Below the pieces are notes generated by a model. That model did no database searches and had not been told where the DNA came from. It worked only from the letters and a program-made list of their open reading frames with translations. Source: CAYQUO01 sp964420835 (lineage in GTDB: Bacteria; Chloroflexota; Anaerolineae; Anaerolineales; Anaerolineaceae). From it: a DNA stretch of 64,000 bases. Positions 52,208 to 60,931 of this stretch are shown here, in pieces. The DNA lies in contig CAYQUO010000004.1 in NCBI GenBank assembly GCA_964420835.1, forward strand, positions 124,001-188,000, written 5' to 3'. Positions within the stretch are counted from its first letter, which is position 1, and the number at the start of each line of letters is the position of its first letter. The translations under genes and the position numbers were made by a program.

Positions 52208-52402
52208 CTGGTCCTCCTTTTTACAACCTTCACCGTTAATGTTCCTGCTGGCTTAATGATAGTACAGAAGTCAAGGATTGTGCCAGTTCTGCAGATGTTC
52301 ATTTCACCGGTTGCATCCGGCTGGCCGGATGCCCCTCGGCCCCGGTGCCTTCCCGGAAAGGCCGCAGCGCTCCCCTTTGCACCGCGCAGGAGAACGAACC
52401 CC

Positions 52403-53047
52403 TCAGAGGCCAATGCCGTTCTGCTTAAAATCCGCCACCGCTTTCCGGCTCAACTTACTGTCCGTAAGCGCCTGCAGCACGCCCAGTGGTATGGTCAGGT
52501 GCCTGAAGCCGGCCCGCCAGGCTGCCACGGCTTCCTCCGGTGACTTGATGCTGGCGGCCATGGCTTGCGTTCGGCACCCTTTAAGCACCTCGGTCATCCC
52601 GTCGATCAGGAGCACACCGTCGGGCAGGTCCAGTATGCGGTGATGGTACACCAGGGCAAAATCAGCGTCCACGGCGCAGGCGGTCAGCATTTGCGCCGGC
52701 GTGTAGATGGCGGTGATCGCCCGCCGGGCCTGGCTCAGTTTCGGCCTGCCGGCCGCCCGGCTGGCGGTTTCAAACCCCGCCGCGGTCGCCGGGATCTTTA
52801 ACACCAGGCGCTCCTGCAGGAGCGCCGCGGCCCGTTCAGCCTCAGCCAGCATCCCATCGGCATCCGGGGCGGTCAACTGGTAAAAGATCGGCCCGGGCAG
52901 CGCCCGCGCCAGCGCCTGCAGCGTCTCCTCCGGCGGGAGCGGGCTCCGCGCCAGCAGTGTGGGGTTGGTGGTGACCCCGGCCACCCAGCCCAGTTTGGCG
53001 GCGGCTTCGGCGTCGGATGGAATGGCGGAATCCAGGTAAAGCGGCAT
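52403..53047 (-). CDS. Transaldolase/fructose-6-phosphate aldolase-like protein
   Basis: The 214-residue short transaldolase (MipB/FSA class) has a TIM barrel with YLDSAIPSDAEAA at the start and GVTTNPTLLAR. The Schiff-base Lys is Lys84 in LVLKIPAT. The phosphate-binding loop is absent or divergent near LPDGVLLIDG. It may form or split sugar phosphates, but activity is not proved. GGAGG is 5 bases before ATG 53047. It is transcribed away from a VTT-domain gene. Confidence 0.85.
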   Translation of the reverse strand: MPLYLDSAIPSDAEAAAKLGWVAGVTTNPTLLARSPLPPEETLQALARALPGPIFYQLTAPDADGMLAEAERAAALLQERLVLKIPATAAGFETASRAAGRPKLSQARRAITAIYTPAQMLTACAVDADFALVYHHRILDLPDGVLLIDGMTEVLKGCRTQAMAASIKSPEEAVAAWRAGFRHLTIPLGVLQALTDSKLSRKAVADFKQNGIGL

Positions 53048-53134
53048 GCTGACCTCCAGCGGGTTGGATTGACCTGATTGTACAACGGATCCATGCCTCC
53101 AGGGCTTTTGGGCCGCCCCCGCACCCAAATCCGT

Positions 53135-53140
53135 TATAAT
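53135..53140 (+). promoter_or_regulatory. TATAAT -10 box of the VTT-domain gene
   Basis: Perfect TATAAT, 16 bases before ATG 53157. A transcript would have a leader of about nine bases. The -35 is not obvious. Confidence 0.45.
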
Positions 53141-53156
53141 TCCGTTGGGACCTGCC

Positions 53157-53729
53157 ATGGAGAAGACCACCGGCTCATCGCCAAAGGAAAAGAGGACCAG
53201 GGCCGTCATTGGTGTCGTGGCGGTCCTCGTGGTTGTGTTGCTCACTGCCATGGCGTACAGGTACCGCCACCAGGTGGCCGCCCTGTCGCACTATGGTTAC
53301 CCGGGCATCTTCCTGGTCGAACTCATCGCCAATGCCACCATCATCTTGCCCATCCCCGGTTCGGCCGTCACCACGGCCATCTCACCGTTGTTGAACCCGT
53401 GGATCCTGGCGCTGGTGGCTGCCACCGGTGCCGCCCTGGGCGAACTTTCCGCCTATGCCGCCGGCGTTGGCGGCAACGTCCTCATCGAGAACCAGCCCTG
53501 GTACCTGCGGGTAAAGGGTTGGATGCAAAGGTACGGCGGCCTGGTCATCCTGCTGATGGCCTTCATCCCCAACCCCTTCTTCGATACCGCCGGGCTGGTC
53601 GCCGGCTCCCTGCGCATGAAGGTGGTTGCCTTCTTCGTCTGGTGCTGGGCCGGCAAGGTGCTCAACCGGCTGCTCCTGGTGCTTGGCGCTTCCAGCATCC
53701 TTCTTCGCCTCTTCCCCCACCTGTTCTAA
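53157..53729 (+). CDS. VTT-domain (SNARE-associated/DedA-like) membrane protein
   Basis: The 190-residue protein has about five membrane segments. The first, AVIGVVAVLVVVLLTAMAY, is followed by a VTT domain with HYGYPGIFLVELIANATI, IPGSAVTTAIS and later FIPNPFFDTAGLVAGSLRM. The domain is shared by DedA and TMEM41/VMP1-like proteins, some of which move lipids across the membrane. Here the role is unknown. Its stop overlaps the stop of comEC, which runs the other way. Start ATG 53157 is 16 bases after TATAAT. Confidence 0.8.
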   Translation: MEKTTGSSPKEKRTRAVIGVVAVLVVVLLTAMAYRYRHQVAALSHYGYPGIFLVELIANATIILPIPGSAVTTAISPLLNPWILALVAATGAALGELSAYAAGVGGNVLIENQPWYLRVKGWMQRYGGLVILLMAFIPNPFFDTAGLVAGSLRMKVVAFFVWCWAGKVLNRLLLVLGASSILLRLFPHLF

Positions 53730-56026
53730 TCTGGCCTGCCTCCCTCCACCCACATCCGTTCGCCGTCGCTGCGGATCTCCAGCCAGGCGTAACGCTCCAG
53801 CGCCAGCCAATCCGGGTCATCCTGCCGCGGGTCGCATTCCACCCCCAGCAGCGGCCGGCTCTCCTGCCAGGGGGCAAAACCGCCCTCCTTCAGGTCGCGG
53901 GCGCTCAGCACGATGACGGGCAGCCCGGCCGTGGCGCCTTCCGGCAGGCTTTGGGGCGGCGCCCCGCCCGGGAAAAGCGCCCGGAAACGCCCCCACCGCA
54001 CCAACAGGGCAGCGCCCTGCTGGTTGACCTGCAGGGCCTCCAGGCGCACCCCGCCGCCCAGGTCAAGCGTTTCACCGGGCTCCATCACGTCCAGGGATGT
54101 CCCCTGGTGTTGGAACCAGGTTTGCAGGTCTTGCCAGCGGCGGTACTTCTGCATGGAAGGCGCCGCCCAGACCAGGCCGGGCGGGAAGCGTTCCAGGGTC
54201 ACCGGCAGCCCTTCCAGCGCATTCCCGCTGGCATTGGCCAGCACCACTGCGTCCAGACGGTGATCCAGCGGCGGCAGGCGGCGCGCAAGGGCGCTCCCCA
54301 GTTCGCGCGAACTGGAACTGCCCTCCAGCAGCACGCGGCCGCCTGCCGGCGAACGGATGAGGAGGGCCGGCCCATCCTGCAGCGGCAGCAGGACGATGCT
54401 CAATCGCCCCTGCGGGGCTGCCACCACCGTTTTCCAGGCGAGGACCGCCAGGGTGAACAGGGCCAGCAGGAGCGCCATGGGGATCCATTTTCGGATGGTT
54501 TTCAATGGCGGCCGGGATGCCAGCAGGGCGACCAGCAGGGCGTACAGGCCCAGGCTGAGGGGCCCGGGCGGTCCGCTGGCGACCATCCCGCCGGGCATCC
54601 GCGCCAGCAGTTCGGTCATCCGGGTGGTGTAGGCCAGTGGCAGCCAGGCGGCCTGGGCAAGCAACCAGCCGAGCGGCTCGAAGACCAGCCCGCCGATCAC
54701 CGCCAGGCCGCCAAGGATCATCACCGCCGGCTGCAGCGGCAGGATGAGCGGGTTCGCCAGCAGCCCGCTCAGCGAAAGCCGCCCGAAGGTTGCCACCAGC
54801 ACCGGCAGCGTCGTCACCTGGGCGGCCAGGGTGAACAGGAAGTATTCCCCCACCGGCCCAGCCAGGCGGCGGGCGGTCCCGGCAGCCACGAAGCGTTCCG
54901 CCAGCCGGATGAAGCTCTCCTGCAACGGCTCGGCGAAGAGGACCAGCCCGAGCGTGGCGCTGAAGGAAAGTTGGAAACCGGCGTCCCAGGGCAGCAGGGG
55001 GTTGAAAAGGCACATCACGGCCCCCGTGAAGGCCAGGCTGTTCAGCCCGGACTGCCGCCGACCGAGCACATGCCCGAACAGGCCCATGCCACCCATGATG
55101 GCCGCCCGCACCACCGACGCCTGCCCGCCCACCATCAGCGAGTACACCGCGATGCCGGCCACGGCGGCCACTGCCGCCGGCAGCGGCGGGAGCAGGCGGC
55201 GGGTGAACATGCCGAACAGCCCGGCTAGGATGGCGATGTTGAACCCGGAAATGGCGATGATGTGGCTGGTGCCGGTTTCGCGGAAGGCCTCCATCAGCGA
55301 GGGCGGGATGTCGTCGTCGAGCCCCAGCAGGATGCCGGCCAGCAGGGCCGCTTCCGGCTGCGGGATGGAGCGGTTGATGAAGTCATACGCCTGTTGCCGC
55401 AGGCGGAACAGGCCGCGCTGGAACCAGAACTGCCCGCCGGTGGCCGCGGTGCGTTGCAAAACGCCCGGGTATTCCATGAGCGAATGCAGCCCCTGGCGGG
55501 CCAGGTAATCCTTATAGGAGAAATCCTCGTTCTCCGGCGGTGTCTCCAGCCGACCGATCAGCAGCACCCGGTCGCCCACCTGCCATTCCCCGCCGCGGTG
55601 CACCACCGCCAGCACCCCGCCGCTGACCGGAATGGCCTCACGCCTGCCGGCGGGGGTGATCCCCTCAACCCGCACCCGCAGGCGCACGTTGCGCTCCCGC
55701 ACGTCCGGCGGGGCGGTCACCACGCCGGCCAGGCGCAGGTCGCCGCGGCCGTTGTACCAGGCTGCATCGTGGGGGGTTGGCGCCGGCAGGGCAGCCTGCA
55801 GGCGGGCAGCGCCGAAAAAGAAGGCCGCCAGCAGGGCGCCCAGGGCCAGGCGGGAATGCCGTTGCAACCGCAGCAGGAACGGAACCTGTGGCCGCAGCCG
55901 CCGTTCCACGACGGCCAGGAACACCCCGCCGCACCCCAGCCCCAGCCAGGCCGCCCAGGGCAGCGGGAAGAGGGAGGCCGCCAGGATGCCGAGCAGGAAG
56001 GCCAGCGAAAGCCACATCAGCGGCAT
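53726..56026 (-). CDS. comEC: ComEC/Rec2-family DNA-uptake channel with a degenerate hydrolase domain
   Basis: The 766-residue membrane protein has N-terminal helices, a DUF4131 beta domain (about 90-180), and a central Competence domain with ALLAGILLGLDDDIPPSLME, GTSHIIAISGFNIAILAGLF and QASVVRAAIMGG. The C-terminal hydrolase-like domain (about 520-760) is the metallo-beta-lactamase-like nuclease part. Its metal site, normally SHxHxDH, is replaced by LANASGNALEGL, so nuclease activity is likely lost. Start ATG 56026 is chosen because TTTACC-18-TACAAT ends 6 bases before it, a leaderless-type start. It imports single-stranded DNA in natural transformation. No other com gene is present. Confidence 0.9.
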   Translation of the reverse strand: MPLMWLSLAFLLGILAASLFPLPWAAWLGLGCGGVFLAVVERRLRPQVPFLLRLQRHSRLALGALLAAFFFGAARLQAALPAPTPHDAAWYNGRGDLRLAGVVTAPPDVRERNVRLRVRVEGITPAGRREAIPVSGGVLAVVHRGGEWQVGDRVLLIGRLETPPENEDFSYKDYLARQGLHSLMEYPGVLQRTAATGGQFWFQRGLFRLRQQAYDFINRSIPQPEAALLAGILLGLDDDIPPSLMEAFRETGTSHIIAISGFNIAILAGLFGMFTRRLLPPLPAAVAAVAGIAVYSLMVGGQASVVRAAIMGGMGLFGHVLGRRQSGLNSLAFTGAVMCLFNPLLPWDAGFQLSFSATLGLVLFAEPLQESFIRLAERFVAAGTARRLAGPVGEYFLFTLAAQVTTLPVLVATFGRLSLSGLLANPLILPLQPAVMILGGLAVIGGLVFEPLGWLLAQAAWLPLAYTTRMTELLARMPGGMVASGPPGPLSLGLYALLVALLASRPPLKTIRKWIPMALLLALFTLAVLAWKTVVAAPQGRLSIVLLPLQDGPALLIRSPAGGRVLLEGSSSSRELGSALARRLPPLDHRLDAVVLANASGNALEGLPVTLERFPPGLVWAAPSMQKYRRWQDLQTWFQHQGTSLDVMEPGETLDLGGGVRLEALQVNQQGAALLVRWGRFRALFPGGAPPQSLPEGATAGLPVIVLSARDLKEGGFAPWQESRPLLGVECDPRQDDPDWLALERYAWLEIRSDGERMWVEGGRPD

Positions 56027-56032
56027 GGGAAT

Positions 56033-56062
56033 ATTGTACATTGGATGATGAGCGCCGGTAAA
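56033..56062 (-). promoter_or_regulatory. Promoter directly before comEC
   Basis: On the minus strand TTTACC (56062-56057), an 18-base spacer and TACAAT (56038-56033), ending 6 bases before the ATG at 56026. The transcript would start at or within a base or two of the ATG. Confidence 0.55.
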
Positions 56063-56154
56063 CATGGTGCACGAGTCTTTCGTCCATTCAATAAACGACC
56101 CATAACGACGCGTGAAAAGGAACCAGGTGAATTGAACCGCGGTTCAAAACCGGT

Positions 56155-56622
56155 TCAATTCGTTCCCGGGGGGGAGGCACCATTTTCACCTTCATGCGGG
56201 AGGAACCCTTCCTGGACCTGGTACGTGGGGCGGCGGGCACGGTGTTCTTCGAGCGTTTCCTCGAGAGCCTGGGAGAGAAAAGCCTGAAGGGGATTTTCGG
56301 GGGGTTCGATGAGGAGGCGTGTGCGCAGGAGGCGGTCTATTGTGAGGCAGGCCTTGGAGAACGTGTAGAGAAGGAGGCGGAGCTCTTCGATATCCTCGAC
56401 ATTGACGGTCTTTTCAAAGAGCCGGCGCTGCATGGTGCGCAGCATGAGGACCTCACTGTAGGGATCGTGGCCGGAAAGGGCAGCGAGGTCGCGGCGCTCG
56501 GCAGGGGAGAAGCGGCGGGAGTAGAAGCCGTGCTTCAAATTATTGGTGTTGCCGAGAGGAGCCCCACGGGCGCGCTTGGCGAGGGCTCCACGGGGGCGGT
56601 TGGAATGGGGATTTTTGGGCAT
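56155..56622 (-). CDS. Small protein with a GNTNNLKHGFYS motif
   Basis: The 155-residue protein starts at ATG 56622, which has AGGA 7 bases upstream. The frame continues to 57219 but the extra part is repeat-derived. The N terminus is basic (RGALAKRARGAPLGNTNNLK, then HGFYSRRF) and the rest is helical, ending in an acidic, Arg-rich tail. The RGAP-GN-N-KHG motif is shared by small proteins of mobile or phage-like origin (some terminase small subunits begin similarly), but function is unknown. It lies at the start of the accessory region, beside a repeat-rich gap and the restriction cluster. Confidence 0.6.
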   Translation of the reverse strand: MPKNPHSNRPRGALAKRARGAPLGNTNNLKHGFYSRRFSPAERRDLAALSGHDPYSEVLMLRTMQRRLFEKTVNVEDIEELRLLLYTFSKACLTIDRLLRTRLLIEPPENPLQAFLSQALEETLEEHRARRPTYQVQEGFLPHEGENGASPPGTN

Positions 56623-56743
56623 GGATGATCCTTCCAGCAGGGGGTAAAGGACCTGCCAAAACCATAATAGAACATGGTTGCCATAATGGCAATTATCAAT
56701 ATCCCCAGTTTTCCCTATCCATTTCACCAATGGGGGACAAGGA

Positions 56744-56950
56744 AAAGATTGAACCTTGAACCATGCACCCCCAACCACGAACGACGAAGCCCGAAACGCC
56801 CGTACAGGGCGCTTTGAGAACAGCACCAGGAGGCCAGGCGAGCGCGGGGAACCACGAATCACCAAAGACCATGGACCACTGACCATGGAACACAAATTGA
56901 CCAGGCGCCGAGGGGGGAAGAGAAGAACGACGAACGACCATGGACGATAG
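56744..56950. repeat. Degenerate GACCATGG / ACGACGAA repeat stretch
   Basis: This part of the 490-base gap 56623-57110 contains three copies of GACCATGG (56867-56874, 56881-56888, 56936-56943). It also has two ACGACGAA copies and several related short words (CCACGAA, GACCACTG, CCATGC). Its composition and rhythm differ from flanking genes. No coding potential is credible despite open frames running through. It is not a CRISPR array, since units and spacers are irregular. The rest of the gap shows nothing further. Confidence 0.6.
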
Positions 56951-57110
56951 CCCATGTCTTTGCGATTGCGGAGCATACACCACCAGAGCGAAGGTGGACT
57001 GCGGCTGACGAAGCAATTTCCTGACAGGTTGGGGAGATTAAGGGGTGGCGAATGCCGGATGATGGGAAACACGGTGCGACAAAAGATGGCGCACCCTGCA
57101 ATTGCACAAC

Positions 57111-57662
57111 TCAACAGTTTCTTTCCAGATATTCTCTTCCTTCCTCTGTGATCTCCCATAAACCAACCGGTGATTGATTGCTCATTAGCCCTTCGCGAAC
57201 CATGTCTGCCCTTGCCCACATAGCCGTGTTCCGCCAGCGTATCTCTTTGCCCGTAGGCAGCATTTGCCTGTCATATTCATTCAGAATATTCGCCATCATC
57301 TCTCCGACACGATCCAAAACGATTTTGGTTTCCCCCGAACCCCCCAGATCCACCAGCACTTGTAAAACAGGCAGACGGAAAAGGCTTTCGGGTGTCCTTC
57401 TACCGCGGGGAAGTTTTTCAACCCTCTTAACGGGAGGTTTTTTAACACCCATAGGTACAGTGCCTTGCATAACCCGTTTCCATTGTTCCTGTGCCTTGAT
57501 AATCGTTTCCAGAATATCCTGCAACCCATCAGCGCGGTCGGCAGCATCCCGCACCTTTTGCATTTGACCTGTTTTGAAATGTTCTGAGCCTGCCTTTTGC
57601 ACCTGATCCAGATCGTCCCAAATGGATTGGACCAGGATATTAAATGCCATCGTTGTATCCAT
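57111..57662 (-). CDS. Stand-alone winged-helix protein with Mrr N-terminal-like domain
   Basis: The 183-residue protein starts at ATG 57662, with GGAGGG 4 bases before it. Residues about 95-183 (ESLFRLPVLQVLVDLGGSG, then EIRWRNTAMWARADMVREGL and LWEITEEGREYLE) match the Mrr N-terminal winged-helix domain that precedes restriction nucleases. The first ~90 residues are helical and of unknown type. No nuclease domain (D-ExK) is present, unlike Mrr. It is divergent from the type III-like res gene by 251 bases. A role as a DNA-binding regulator or accessory factor for the restriction cluster is inferred. Confidence 0.75.
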   Translation of the reverse strand: MDTTMAFNILVQSIWDDLDQVQKAGSEHFKTGQMQKVRDAADRADGLQDILETIIKAQEQWKRVMQGTVPMGVKKPPVKRVEKLPRGRRTPESLFRLPVLQVLVDLGGSGETKIVLDRVGEMMANILNEYDRQMLPTGKEIRWRNTAMWARADMVREGLMSNQSPVGLWEITEEGREYLERNC

Positions 57663-57799
57663 ATTCCCTCCAAAGACTGGCAATACTTGCAACCTTCATA
57701 TTATTGTACAAGATAAACCAGGATGATTTCCCTTAAGTTAACCCTGTTCGTTCACTGAGGAAAAAATTTGAATGCACCCCAACCCATTTCAAATGTTGT

Positions 57800-57805
57800 A
57801 TACTA
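57800..57805 (+). promoter_or_regulatory. Possible -10 box upstream of the res gene
   Basis: TATACT lies 108 bases before the res start at 57914 in the divergent gap. A matching -35 was not convincing. The rest of 57663-57913 shows nothing definable. Confidence 0.3.
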
Positions 57806-57913
57806 ATATTCAGCGTTTTGCCTGACCATTCAGTTATGATTCCAGGAGACCGGTTTTTTGGAGTTTCAACTGAATTCTGCATTTTGGTTTAATTTAAGGA
57901 GGGAGTTAAATAC

Positions 57914-60900
57914 ATGCCACAAGTCGTGATCGAAAACCCGGTCATCAATTCCCCATTTTTAGAGCCAGCACGTCATTTCCGCTTTGGAAAAGAGGGTATT
58001 ACCAACGACGTGGTTGAGGGACGCCGTTCCAGTTCCTATTTCGTTCCCATCGCCAAACCGAAGAAAAAAGGCGGGCAGACCAGCCTGTTTGAAACCGAGT
58101 GGACAAAGGAACGTGTCAAAGAGAACGAAGACATCAATAAAATTCGCCAGAGAGTATCGTTATGGAGGAAGGGTGGCTACCAAGGCATCACCCCGGTTAC
58201 CTCCCGCTTGTTGGGATACTGGACAAACCCGGAGCGCGAAAAGAAGTTCTTCTTCTGCCAGGTGGAAGCCCTGGAAACGATCATCTACCTGACGGAGGCC
58301 GCCGGAAAATTTGGGGACGCCTGGATCGAGAATACGCTGCGCCAGGCGAATGATACGGCCAACCCCGGCCTGCCCCGCCTGGCGATGAAGATGGCCACTG
58401 GAACCGGTAAAACAGTGGTGATGGCCATGTTGATCACCTGGCAGACATTGAACAAACTGGCCAACCCCCAGGATACCCGTTTTTCCAACGCCTTCCTGGT
58501 TGTGACACCCGGCATCACCATCCGAGACCGGCTGCGGGTGTTGCTGCCCAACGATCCGCAAAATTATTACCGCCAGCGGGATGTTCTGCCAGCCCAGGAT
58601 TTTGAAAAGTTAGGGCAGGCGAAGATCATCATTACCAATTTTCACACCCTGCAGTTAAAGGAAAAAATTGCAGCGGGCAGGTTAACCAAAACCCTGCTGG
58701 CGGATGGAGAAGGCAGTGAATTCACCGAAACACCAGACCAGATGGTGCGGCGGGTGTGCCGGGAATTGGGAACAAAAAAGAACATCCTTGTGATCAACGA
58801 TGAAGCCCACCACTGCTACCGGCGGAAGCCGGATGGCGAGAAGGAAAAACTGGCTGGCGATGAGCTGCTGGAAGCCAAACAACGGGACAAGGAAGCCCGG
58901 ATTTGGATCAACGGGTTGGAAGCCATCAAGAACAAGATCGGCATCAAGACGATTTATGACCTTTCGGCGACACCTTTCTTCCTGCGAGGTTCCGGCTATG
59001 AGGAAGGCACTTTGTTCCCCTGGGTGGTATCGGATTTCTCGTTAATCGATGCCATTGAGGCTGGCATCGTAAAGGTGCCCCGGGTGCCGGTGGCGGACGA
59101 CGCCATGATGGGAGACCAGCAGCCCACTTACCGCGACCTGTGGTTGCGGATACGGGAGGACCTGCCGAAAAAAGGCCGAAAAACCGAAGAAGTAAAGGGC
59201 GAGCCACGCATTCCGGCTGCGCTGCAGGGCGCACTGCACAGCCTTTACAGCAACTACGAAAAGTATTACCGACTTTGGGAAAGAAACCAGGAAGCCAGGG
59301 AACGCGGCATCACCCCACCGGTTTTTATTGTGGTCTGTAACAATACCAACGTTTCAAAAATGGTCTTTGATTACATCGCCGGCTGGGAAAAGCCGATTGG
59401 CGAAAAAACCGTTGTCCAATCCGGGGCGCTTCCAATCTTCCGCAACGATGACGGAAATGGCAACTGGCTGCATCGACCCAACACCATCCTGGTGGACAGC
59501 CGGCAGTTGGAATCCGGCGAATCGATGACGGATGACTTTAAAAGGATGGCCGCCCGGGAGATTGAGGAATTCAAGAACGAATATCGAACCCGTTTCCCCG
59601 GCCGGGATGTCGACAAACTGACCGATGAAGACCTACTGCGCGAGGTGATGAACACCATCGGCAAGCCGGGCAGGCTGGGCGAGCAGGTTAAATGCGTGGT
59701 CAGTGTTTCCATGCTCACCGAGGGCTGGGATGCCCAAACGGTAACCCACATCCTGGGGGTGCGGGCCTTCGGCACCCAATTGCTGTGCGAACAGGTGGTC
59801 GGGAGGGGACTGCGCCGGATGAGTTATGCGGTGAACGAGGAGGGCTTCTTTACACCGGAATATGCCGAGGTGTACGGCGTGCCCTTTTCTTTTATCCCAA
59901 CCTCGGGAAGCAACCCGGAACCCAAGCCCGGGCCCACCCCCACCCGGGTGCGGGCGCTGGAGGAGCGCATCGGCTGCGAGATCACCTTCCCCCGCCTGAC
60001 CGGGTACCGGTACGACATCGCCGGCGACCGGCTGACTGCCAGTTTCACCGCCGACTCGCAGCTTTCCATTTCCAATGCGGATATCCCGACCGTTGTGGAG
60101 ATCGCCCCAATCGTGGGGGAATCCAGCATCCACACCCTGGAGGACCTGAAACGACGACGGCCCAACGAGGTGGCCTTTTTGCTGGCCAAACTGGCGCTGG
60201 AGCGCTACTTCAAGGATGATGACGGCAACGACAAGCCGTGGCTGTTCCCCCAACTGCTGGGAATCACCAAGAATTGGATGAAGGAATGCGTCATCCTGAA
60301 AGACCACGCCTTCATCCAGCTGCTGCTGCTGTTCGATTTTGCCAACGAGGCGACCGGCCGCATCTACCGGGCGGTGGTGGCGGCCAGCGATGAAACCGCC
60401 AGCCTCAAACCGATCCTGCGCCCGTATGACCCCACAGGCTCCACGCGCTACGTGGATTTTGACACCACGCGACCGGTTTACGCCACCCGGGAGGACAAGT
60501 GCCACATTTCGCACGTGGTTGCCGACACGGAGTCGTGGGAACAAAAGGTTGCCCAGTCCATTGAAGAAATGCCGGAGGTGGTTCGCTACGTTAAGAACCA
60601 CAACCTGGGTTTCAGCATGCCCTACACGCTAAACGGGGAGGAGAAGCAATACATCCCGGATTTCATCGTTTGCCTGGAGGACGGCCACGGGAAGGATGAC
60701 CTGCTGAACCTGGTTGTTGAGGTGAGCGGGGAGGCCCGCAAGGACAAGGCAGCCAAGGTTTCCACGGCGCGCACGCTGTGGGTGCCGGCCGTCAATTCCC
60801 ATGGAGGCTTTGGCCGCTGGGATTTCATCGAGGTGGCCGACCCGTGGAATGTGCAAACCCTGATCCGCGGCAGGTTGAAAGCGAGGAAACAGATCGATGG

Positions 60901-60931
60901 AGAGGAAGCAGACCATGGTGAAAAAAATTGA
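57914..60931 (+). CDS. Type III-like restriction enzyme Res subunit (BPTD_3080-type)
   Basis: The 1005-residue SF2 translocase-nuclease begins NPVINSPFLEPARHFRFG, a start seen in the BPTD_3080 group. Walker A is GTGKT (163-167), motif II is NDEAHHCYR (DEAH at 296-299), the SAT motif is YDLSATPFFLRG, and motif VI resembles QVVGRGLRRM. The C-terminal nuclease region has YIPDFIVCLEDG and LVVEVSGEARKDKAAK, a PD-(D/E)xK-like arrangement. It would cut unmodified DNA after ATP-driven motion, with the methylase encoded next. GGAGGG precedes ATG 57914. It overlaps the mod gene slightly, so both are made together. Confidence 0.88.
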   Translation: MPQVVIENPVINSPFLEPARHFRFGKEGITNDVVEGRRSSSYFVPIAKPKKKGGQTSLFETEWTKERVKENEDINKIRQRVSLWRKGGYQGITPVTSRLLGYWTNPEREKKFFFCQVEALETIIYLTEAAGKFGDAWIENTLRQANDTANPGLPRLAMKMATGTGKTVVMAMLITWQTLNKLANPQDTRFSNAFLVVTPGITIRDRLRVLLPNDPQNYYRQRDVLPAQDFEKLGQAKIIITNFHTLQLKEKIAAGRLTKTLLADGEGSEFTETPDQMVRRVCRELGTKKNILVINDEAHHCYRRKPDGEKEKLAGDELLEAKQRDKEARIWINGLEAIKNKIGIKTIYDLSATPFFLRGSGYEEGTLFPWVVSDFSLIDAIEAGIVKVPRVPVADDAMMGDQQPTYRDLWLRIREDLPKKGRKTEEVKGEPRIPAALQGALHSLYSNYEKYYRLWERNQEARERGITPPVFIVVCNNTNVSKMVFDYIAGWEKPIGEKTVVQSGALPIFRNDDGNGNWLHRPNTILVDSRQLESGESMTDDFKRMAAREIEEFKNEYRTRFPGRDVDKLTDEDLLREVMNTIGKPGRLGEQVKCVVSVSMLTEGWDAQTVTHILGVRAFGTQLLCEQVVGRGLRRMSYAVNEEGFFTPEYAEVYGVPFSFIPTSGSNPEPKPGPTPTRVRALEERIGCEITFPRLTGYRYDIAGDRLTASFTADSQLSISNADIPTVVEIAPIVGESSIHTLEDLKRRRPNEVAFLLAKLALERYFKDDDGNDKPWLFPQLLGITKNWMKECVILKDHAFIQLLLLFDFANEATGRIYRAVVAASDETASLKPILRPYDPTGSTRYVDFDTTRPVYATREDKCHISHVVADTESWEQKVAQSIEEMPEVVRYVKNHNLGFSMPYTLNGEEKQYIPDFIVCLEDGHGKDDLLNLVVEVSGEARKDKAAKVSTARTLWVPAVNSHGGFGRWDFIEVADPWNVQTLIRGRLKARKQIDGEEADHGEKN

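Noticed and set aside
52313..52332. GCATCCGG/CCGGATGC hairpin downstream of the transaldolase
   Set aside because: A perfect 8-bp stem, but no T-tract and not clearly linked to any gene end; too common in GC-rich DNA to call.
53078..55228. 716-codon plus-strand frame across the transaldolase, VTT and comEC genes
   Set aside because: It is Arg/Gln/Gly-rich with no domains and overlaps three well-supported genes; it is an antisense shadow.
56744..56950. CRISPR array
   Set aside because: Repeated words are 8 bases long and irregularly spaced; no 25-36 base direct repeats with constant spacers.
57781..57815. Full promoter for res with -35 at 57769
   Set aside because: TTGAAT to TATACT spacing is 25 bases, too long for a standard promoter; only the -10 was kept as tentative.
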